A stretch of DNA of 11,551 nucleotides from positions 1-11,551 of the forward strand of contig DRGS01000181.1 in assembly GCA_011053245.1 (NCBI GenBank). Reading direction: 5' to 3'. The position numbers and the translations under genes are program-made. Shown here piece by piece: positions 6,456 to 11,551 of the stretch. Origin of the DNA: Phycisphaerales bacterium. GTDB taxonomy: Bacteria; Planctomycetota; Phycisphaerae; Sedimentisphaerales; Anaerohalosphaeraceae. Under the pieces are notes generated by a model, which ran no database searches, was not told where the DNA came from, and saw only the letters and a list, made by a program, of their open reading frames with translations. Within the stretch, counting starts at the first letter, position 1. Each line of letters begins with the position of its first letter.

Positions 6456-7919
6456 GTGGAAAACGAAAATTTCTTAGGAATATATCTTTCTAAAACAAAG
6501 GCTACGGCTGTCTTGCTCTCAGTGGACCAGGCAAATCCGGCGATTCTCAACTGTTTCAGCGTATCGACCGATCAGGGCGACGATACTGGCCAGGTTGACG
6601 ATACCGCTGGCTCACTGGCTGAGTTGATATCACAGGGACTCGCCGTAAGGGCACTTAAATTCGGCGAAGTGTCGATCGCAATTGACTGCAGCCTGTTTAC
6701 ACAGCATAACCTCCGTTCGGAGTTTACGGACCCCAAACAAATCGCCCAGACTATAAAGTTTGACGCCGAAGAGGTTCTTGCGACCGATGCCGCTAACATT
6801 GCGGTTGCATTCGAAATAACCGCTGTAGAAGAAACCGGCTCCGACGTCACCGTGTACACCGCTGACCGGCATCAGTTTGATGATATACTTGCCGATCTTC
6901 AGGCAAACAACCTTGATCCCATCGCGATAGAACCTGATATTACCTGTATTGCAAGGTTCATCGGACACAATTTCAGTGCACCCGAGAATGTTCGCCCCTT
7001 CTACACGATACTCTCAATTAGTTCATGTTATATGATCGGTCCTAAGATTTCTGCCAACGCCCCGACTGCAAGAAGTTTTCTGCTTGGGCCTTCACAGGAC
7101 AAGACTACGATCCTCTCCAGGGAAGTACCCATAACCATCGCGGCATCGGCATCTAGATCACCTGATCAGGCCGTCTCTGCCCTGCTCCTTTCCGGAAGCC
7201 TTGAAAACATAGACTATGAGCAGCTTGCCGAACGAACCGGTCTTGAGATCCAAACTCTCGATCTGCCCGCATCCGTCGGCGCGGACCTTACCACGTTAAA
7301 TGACTGCGTATTGGCGACCGCTTTCACTATTGCCTATGGCGCGGCAATGTCCGATTTCAAGAAAATGCCAAGGACCGATTTCAGGGAAGACTTCGCGCCA
7401 TATCAAGGTAGAAGGCTCATCGTCCAGAAAACGCTTCGCATACTCAGCATTTCGATCACAATAATGATGCTTGCCGTCGGAGTATATTTTCAGTCAAAGG
7501 TCATAAGAAAACACAGCTATATCGCAAGCCTTGATGCCAAAGGCAAAGCCGACTATTCTGTTATCATGGCCGGCAAGAAACACAAAGGGCCCGAGAAAAT
7601 GACTTCAAAGCTGAAAAGAGAACTTAAAAGTGTAAAATCAAGGCAAGCAGGCGGCAATATTGACGACGAATCCGCTCCGGCAAAGCTTACTTATATATTC
7701 AAAGCATTTAACAGTTTGGACAAAAAAATCGATCTCAATATCGAGTCGATAAAAATCTCTGCCAAAACAATGAACATTAAGGGCGATACAAACTCAAGGT
7801 CAAGCACTCTTAAGCTTTATAATGCCCTGAAAAAACAGCCGAAGCTGAAATTAGGCCCCCAACGCATGGCAACAAAAGCCGGACGTGATACTTTTAATGT
7901 AACTTTAGAACTTGAATAA
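6456..7919 (+). CDS. gspL: Type II secretion assembly protein GspL (PilM/PilN-like fusion)
   Basis: Bitopic inner-membrane protein that links the GspE ATPase to the platform. I choose GTG at 6456 because AGGAG (6441-6445) lies 10 nt upstream. The in-frame TTG at 6447 almost touches that site. This gives 487 residues. The cytoplasmic part has an actin-like/PilM layout: FLGIYLSKTKATAVLL at the N-terminus, then EVSIAIDCSLFTQHNLR and later ATAFTIAYGAAM. A single membrane segment lies at about 326-345 (TLRILSISITIMMLAVGVYF), preceded by basic residues. The periplasmic part ends in a small beta-alpha PilN-like domain (about 410-487). The overall plan is that of GspL, and gspM follows 15 nt later. 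Similarity is by architecture more than by strong motifs. Confidence 0.85.
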   Translation: MENENFLGIYLSKTKATAVLLSVDQANPAILNCFSVSTDQGDDTGQVDDTAGSLAELISQGLAVRALKFGEVSIAIDCSLFTQHNLRSEFTDPKQIAQTIKFDAEEVLATDAANIAVAFEITAVEETGSDVTVYTADRHQFDDILADLQANNLDPIAIEPDITCIARFIGHNFSAPENVRPFYTILSISSCYMIGPKISANAPTARSFLLGPSQDKTTILSREVPITIAASASRSPDQAVSALLLSGSLENIDYEQLAERTGLEIQTLDLPASVGADLTTLNDCVLATAFTIAYGAAMSDFKKMPRTDFREDFAPYQGRRLIVQKTLRILSISITIMMLAVGVYFQSKVIRKHSYIASLDAKGKADYSVIMAGKKHKGPEKMTSKLKRELKSVKSRQAGGNIDDESAPAKLTYIFKAFNSLDKKIDLNIESIKISAKTMNIKGDTNSRSSTLKLYNALKKQPKLKLGPQRMATKAGRDTFNVTLELE

Positions 7920-7934
7920 CACAGGGATAGCAAT

Positions 7935-8438
7935 ATGAAAAACTTTCATAAGAACCCGAATTTCTACTATGTCATTATACCGGTAATATGTGCGTTGTGG
8001 GCGATGTTTACATGGGTCATATCGTTGCCGGCAGCAGGCGGAAAATGGGAAAAGCAAAAGAAAGAATTTGAATCCTCGCAGGAGTTTGTGACCCAAATAC
8101 TTGAAGTTGCCCCCGAAAAACTCGACTATGAAAAGCAGGAAGAAAAAGCAAAAGAATTCGACTATGGCAATGTCGTAGACGAATTTGCCGAAAAATGGAA
8201 GATTCCCGTCTCTCACTACTCTCTCAACGTAGGTAAGGAATCAAAACGGGCGGGCAAACAAACCGTAATAACCGCTACTCTCTCAATAAAACCTGTGGAC
8301 ATGGGAAAGTTCATAAACTTCCTCTCGTCGGTACTTTCGCAATGGCACAAACTGCAATGCGATGAGATAACGCTTACAAAGCAAAAGACAGGAAAAAACG
8401 TGTGGAAAGCTGATGTAAAGCTCGTCTACTATTTTTGA
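7935..8438 (+). CDS. gspM: Type II secretion protein GspM-like (PilO-like)
   Basis: Small bitopic inner-membrane protein expected to pair with GspL in the assembly platform. It has 167 residues, close to the usual 150-180: a short basic cytoplasmic N-terminus, one membrane segment at about 11-30 (YYVIIPVICALWAMFTWVIS), a charged coiled-coil-like stretch (about 38-80), and a C-terminal alpha-beta domain (about 90-167) consistent with the ferredoxin-like fold of GspM/PilO. Sequence motifs are weak in this family, so the call rests on size, topology and position directly after gspL. The Shine-Dalgarno is AGGGA about 7 nt before the ATG. It is the last gene of the + strand operon. Its stop is 3 nt from the end of the converging channel gene. 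Confidence 0.8.
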   Translation: MKNFHKNPNFYYVIIPVICALWAMFTWVISLPAAGGKWEKQKKEFESSQEFVTQILEVAPEKLDYEKQEEKAKEFDYGNVVDEFAEKWKIPVSHYSLNVGKESKRAGKQTVITATLSIKPVDMGKFINFLSSVLSQWHKLQCDEITLTKQKTGKNVWKADVKLVYYF

Positions 8439-8441
8439 TCT

Positions 8442-9608
8442 CTATCCTCGCGAAAAACGCTTTGCCAGACTGACTACGAACAGCGACATAAGGCATGCTC
8501 CGCTCAGTGCTTCCAGCATTGCCATAAATCGTGTCGCCGTATGCTCCGCCACAGGGTACATATCGCCGAAGCCTAACGTCGTAAATGTTATCGTGCTAAA
8601 GTACAAACCATCACGAAATTTCATCTGGCAAGCTGCCTCCCCAACCCGGTTCACGATCTGTGCACTATCGGAGCTATAATAAAGTGCGCAAAGCACAATA
8701 ATCAATGCACTTGCCGCAAGTACGCGTATCGGACGTTCACCGTAGCCAAATAGCAGCCGTCCCAAAAGAAGTTCCGGCACAAGCCTCAATCCGACCAGAT
8801 ACCTAACGACTTTTTGTGCAGCGGAAAGCTCTTCAAAACCTGGCCCGTGAAAGCGCCGGCAAAGGTGCGCACACCGTTCGTTATAAAATGCCTCACCTGC
8901 TAATTGATAGTGTCCCGCCTCCTGCGAAGCCTGTTTGATAAACCGCCAGAACGTCTCATCGTCACCATAGCGTTTCCGCGCAAACGTAACCGTTTCATAT
9001 ACCGGAACGGACTTGCTCCTTGAATAAACTCCCGCGAAATCCGTCACCCCCTCGAACCGTACCTTAGTAAAATTCCCACCTTTACTGAAACATGTATTCG
9101 TGAACCTCGCCTCATCCGAAAAAACCGATCCGTCAAACAGCCCGTAGCCTTCAAATAACGCCGTCCGATACAACCCTATTCCATGATACTTGATCAGTCT
9201 GAAAGAAGCAACTAACGCGAACGTACACCCGTCGAATCCGGCGATCGCCTCGAATATTGCTCTGCTGAAACGCGTCTGGCCCTTAAAAACCGATGAATTG
9301 AAAATCGCATCGCCCTTGAAGACCACCTCTAATGCATCCGGTTTTTCCCATGGCGGGGCCAAACAGACGTTACCTTCGAACGTACACGACTCAAACTCGA
9401 TCCGCTCGGCAATTGTCACGGTCTTTCTGTCATCCCTGACGGTTAAATCCAGTTTAGATGTGTCAAAGTTTTCCTCGCCGACGAACAGCCTGTTAACGTC
9501 CAGTTCTCCAGAGATCGTACAGCCGCTTAGTTTGATTTCCTGACCGTTGGCTATTTCCTGCAAAATATCGGTTGCAGAGACACGCTGGTTTTTTCTTTGA
9601 AATGCCAT
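8442..9608 (-). CDS. Two-TM potassium-channel-like protein with pentapeptide-repeat-like N-terminal domain
   Basis: Predicted ion channel, 388 residues, acting in the cytoplasmic membrane. The C-terminal third has the two-helix pore plan: TM1 at about 292-313 (RPIRVLAASALIIVLCALYY), a pore loop ending in the selectivity-filter-like TLGFGD (344-349; the usual K+ filter is T-V/I-G-Y/F-G-D) and TM2 at about 358-383. The N-terminal half (about 70-205) is built of irregular F-x-x-x-x-F/C pieces (FESCTFEG, FNSSVFKGQTRF, FDGSVFSDEARF), typical of a pentapeptide-repeat beta-helix. A charged linker (about 205-290) joins the two. This soluble part may sense a ligand or anchor the channel; its role is unknown. 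Potassium selectivity is inferred from the filter. AAGGA lies 6 nt before the ATG. Confidence 0.85.
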   Translation of the reverse strand: MAFQRKNQRVSATDILQEIANGQEIKLSGCTISGELDVNRLFVGEENFDTSKLDLTVRDDRKTVTIAERIEFESCTFEGNVCLAPPWEKPDALEVVFKGDAIFNSSVFKGQTRFSRAIFEAIAGFDGCTFALVASFRLIKYHGIGLYRTALFEGYGLFDGSVFSDEARFTNTCFSKGGNFTKVRFEGVTDFAGVYSRSKSVPVYETVTFARKRYGDDETFWRFIKQASQEAGHYQLAGEAFYNERCAHLCRRFHGPGFEELSAAQKVVRYLVGLRLVPELLLGRLLFGYGERPIRVLAASALIIVLCALYYSSDSAQIVNRVGEAACQMKFRDGLYFSTITFTTLGFGDMYPVAEHTATRFMAMLEALSGACLMSLFVVSLAKRFSRG

Positions 9609-9617
9609 TTTACATCC

Positions 9618-9641
9618 TTGTAAAAATTATACCACTTACAA
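9618..9641 (-). promoter_or_regulatory. Candidate promoter and operator-like repeat for the channel gene
   Basis: On the minus strand TGGTATAAT (9634 to 9626) is a perfect extended -10, the same 9-mer as in front of gspL. The -35 region is weak. Transcription would start near 9619, making a 5' leader of only about 11 nt with the Shine-Dalgarno at its very start. TTGTAA (9618-9623) and TTACAA (9636-9641) form an inverted repeat with a 12-nt spacer that brackets the -10, as an operator might. Confidence 0.5.
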
Positions 9642-9667
9642 TTTTAAAATGCGATTTAATCAAATAT

Positions 9668-10618
9668 TTAATCCGGCAGTTTTTGTAAAAGCTCGATTAT
9701 CTCTTCCTTTCGTGGAAGTGCCTCAAGGGTTCCGAACTTGCCGCATGCCAGTGTCCCGGCTGCTATCGCAAATTTCATTGCGTCTTTGAGGTCGTCGCCA
9801 GCGCCATAAGAAGCCGCAAACGCACCTGCAAAAGCATCCTCACAACCACTATGGTCCACAACATCGATCTCGATCCCCTCAATATGGTAGCTGCCCTGAC
9901 GATTAACAACGAGCCCGCCACGCGTATTCATGCGTATCACCACGCAGTCGATCCCTTTGGCTACAAGGTCGGATCCGATAAACTTAAGTTCATGGGAACT
10001 ACTCGATCGTGAACCGAGGTCCGAGCGAGCCACATCCACTATCAGCACATCTACCGAATAAAACTCGGTCGGCAATTCCATCTCTCCGTCGTCTTTGACC
10101 CGAAGCGGAGATTCAAGGATAACTTTTGTGCCTCCCAATTTCGCCGTACGCACCGCCATCGCAACCGTCTCATGCTCAAGGTTGCCGCACACAAGACAGG
10201 CGTCCGCCGAACCTGCAAGCTGTTCTATCGAAGCCGCTGACATTTCGCCAGGCGACAGCGCGCGATTGGCACCTTCTGAAATACATGTGCTGTTTTCTCC
10301 CATAGAATCGACCATCGTAACAGAAGTTCCGGTACTAATTGCCGCCGCTTCGGAAATGTAATCGACATTGACACCGAGAGCATGAAGTTTCTCCTTTACC
10401 AACTTGCCGCAACTGTCGTCGCCAATTTTGCCGACAAGGTAACTCTCGCAGCCGCAAAGCGCAGCTTCGATCGCGCGATTTGTTCCGGAACCTGCGGCTA
10501 CGCATGAAAAACCGCTGCCTTCAACCGTCTGTCCCGGCCCAGGGAAACTCTTGCACTTGATAGCTATATCAACGTAACAAGGCCCCACAACAACAATTTT
10601 CGGTATCCGCAACGTCAT
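9668..10618 (-). CDS. Divergent PfkB/ribokinase-family carbohydrate kinase
   Basis: Cytosolic kinase of the ribokinase fold that phosphorylates a sugar or nucleoside with ATP; the substrate cannot be told. It has 316 residues, normal for the family. The N-terminus KIVVVGPCYVDIAI (7-20) with FPGPGQTV (25-32) is a typical family start, and AAGSGTNRAIEAALCG (41-56) replaces the usual GGKGAN-type first signature. The second signature, normally D-T-x-G-A-G-D, reads D-H-S-G-C-E-D (255-261). The catalytic-base Asp261 is kept, but the anion-hole Ala-Gly pair is Cys-Glu. The N-x-x-E motif position appears as D-V-A-R (195-198). It may be an active kinase with altered substrate use or a degenerate one. 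GAGGA lies 6 nt before the ATG, which supports this start. Confidence 0.85.
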   Translation of the reverse strand: MTLRIPKIVVVGPCYVDIAIKCKSFPGPGQTVEGSGFSCVAAGSGTNRAIEAALCGCESYLVGKIGDDSCGKLVKEKLHALGVNVDYISEAAAISTGTSVTMVDSMGENSTCISEGANRALSPGEMSAASIEQLAGSADACLVCGNLEHETVAMAVRTAKLGGTKVILESPLRVKDDGEMELPTEFYSVDVLIVDVARSDLGSRSSSSHELKFIGSDLVAKGIDCVVIRMNTRGGLVVNRQGSYHIEGIEIDVVDHSGCEDAFAGAFAASYGAGDDLKDAMKFAIAAGTLACGKFGTLEALPRKEEIIELLQKLPD

Positions 10619-10663
10619 TCCATATCCTCAATAAGATGCATCTGTGACTTAAACTATACAGAC

Positions 10664-10691
10664 AGTATAATAGGTGTCTCCTGCCTTGCAA
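10664..10691 (-). promoter_or_regulatory. Candidate promoter for the PfkB-family kinase gene
   Basis: On the minus strand TTGCAA (10691 to 10686) and TATACT (10669 to 10664) are spaced by 16 nt, giving a leader of about 40 nt before the kinase ATG. A short palindrome TATAC-AGACA-GTATA (10655-10669) overlaps the -10. The box lies in the 81-nt gap after holA, where I see no intrinsic terminator, so read-through from holA is also possible. Confidence 0.4.
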
Positions 10692-10699
10692 ATCTTTTT

Positions 10700-11551
10700 T
10701 TATCCATATCTCCTGGCCTGTCTTGTTTGGCTGGCTTGGCCGATAGCTGCTCCAAGCCTCACAACAAGCCTCTCAATAGCAACCCCAGCCGTCGTTTGGC
10801 CTGTTTTCATACCATGATCGATCCTCGCAAGTTCACAAAGAACACCGCCTATCCTCTTAAGGCTAAGCGCCCTGACCTGCCGGAAAAAACCGTCCTTATT
10901 GCCAAAGACTCTGAGCTGGCCGATGATCTGCTGCGCATTTACACCCTTTTCCAGCAGTGCCTTGGCCCGGAACATCTTTCGGAAATGAAAAGCAAAGGCT
11001 CCGACGACAGTAAACTCCGCCGACCGATCCATCATGAACATATTTCTCAATCGCTCCACTGCCGTATCGATGCGGCCATCCGTAATGGCATCAATTACCG
11101 AAAACGCCCCGAACATCCGATTATGACCGATGAGAGCCTCGACATCGGCCATCTCGATACTTTTGCGCTGGTCGACATAGATAGCCAGCTTGTCCGCTTC
11201 ACTGCAAAGCCTGCCGACGTCATCGCCAACCAGTTCAACCAGCATCCCCGCAGTCGTGCGGTTCATAGTCTTGCCATGCGTTGCCGTTATATAATTGGAA
11301 ACATAATTGCCCAGTTGATAGCGTCCAATATCCCCCACATCGATCAACTTGCCGACTTTGCCTAACATCTTTGCAAGCCGGGTGTTTTTCTGCCATTTCT
11401 GAACAACCAATATCAAAACCCCGCAGCGGCTTGGCTCGGCGAAGTATTTTTCTAACGCGGGCCTATTGGCGGTTATGAAACTGTCGGCGTCTTTAAGCAA
11501 AGCCACTCGTTTATCGGCAAGAAAAGGAAGTGTTCGAAGTTCGTCTAATAC
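10700..11551 (-). CDS. holA: DNA polymerase III delta subunit (HolA), C-terminal part, 5' cut by window edge
   Basis: Subunit of the clamp loader that opens the beta sliding clamp during chromosome replication. The open frame runs through the right edge: the first visible codons read V-L-D-E-L-R-T-L-P-F-L-A-D-K-R-V-A-L-L, matching the delta-subunit stretch before the ATPase-like core. A GTG at 11506 is therefore an internal Val and not the start. About 283 residues are present of the usual 330-345. Later family-like pieces are KMLGKVGKLIDVG, the domain II/III transition around VELVGDDVGRLCSEADKLAIY, RMFGAFSVIDAITDG, and the helical C-terminal collar domain. Bacterial HolA is poorly conserved, so the call rests on this overall pattern and length. 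The gene lies head to tail with the PfkB-family kinase gene. Confidence 0.87.
   Translation of the reverse strand, partial: VLDELRTLPFLADKRVALLKDADSFITANRPALEKYFAEPSRCGVLILVVQKWQKNTRLAKMLGKVGKLIDVGDIGRYQLGNYVSNYITATHGKTMNRTTAGMLVELVGDDVGRLCSEADKLAIYVDQRKSIEMADVEALIGHNRMFGAFSVIDAITDGRIDTAVERLRNMFMMDRSAEFTVVGAFAFHFRKMFRAKALLEKGVNAQQIIGQLRVFGNKDGFFRQVRALSLKRIGGVLCELARIDHGMKTGQTTAGVAIERLVVRLGAAIGQASQTRQARRYG

Noticed and set aside
10727..11365. Long open frame on the + strand opposite holA
   Set aside because: It lies wholly antisense to a recognisable delta subunit, shows no family motifs and has no Shine-Dalgarno; it is a mirror of the holA codon pattern.
11504..11506. GTG as the start of holA
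   Set aside because: The frame stays open to the window edge and the upstream residues (LDELRTLPFLADKR) match the delta-subunit pattern, so the gene is cut by the edge and does not start here.

Overview
The window is one edge of an assembled contig. Its first 19 bases are the Tn5/Nextera mosaic-end adapter, not genome. The rest looks chromosomal, bacterial, Gram-negative and moderate in GC. Four of the five pseudopilins have Ala rather than Gly just before the prepilin cleavage site, several carry long acidic additions, and the order is gspE-F-G-H-I-J-K-L-M. I read this as most compatible with a planctomycete-like (PVC group) bacterium, but it is an inference from style and not a firm assignment.

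Left block (about 21-8438, + strand): most of a type II secretion system (T2SS). In order it holds the C-terminal half of the GspE ATPase, the GspF platform protein, the major pseudopilin GspG, the minor pseudopilins GspH, GspI, GspJ and GspK, and the inner-membrane assembly proteins GspL and GspM. G-H, H-I, I-J and J-K overlap, which suggests translational coupling. A 93-nt gap between gspK and gspL holds a good sigma70-type promoter candidate and two inverted repeats, so L-M may be transcribed separately as well as from upstream. The secretin (GspD), GspC and the prepilin peptidase are not in the window.

The T2SS proteins depart from textbook size. GspI is about 313 residues, with roughly 175 beyond a normal pseudopilin core. 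GspK is 469 residues, with an acidic stretch and an Arg/Ser/Thr-rich island. GspG and GspJ end in acidic tails. These are the most distinctive features of the window.

Right block (8442-11551, - strand), converging on gspM with a 3-nt gap: a two-TM potassium-channel-like protein with a pentapeptide-repeat-like N-terminal half, a divergent PfkB/ribokinase-family sugar or nucleoside kinase with altered active-site motifs, and the C-terminal part of the DNA polymerase III delta subunit (holA), cut by the window edge. The channel and kinase genes each have a plausible promoter of their own. I see no rRNA, tRNA, CRISPR, insertion sequence or phage gene. No gene-free stretch exceeds 100 bases.
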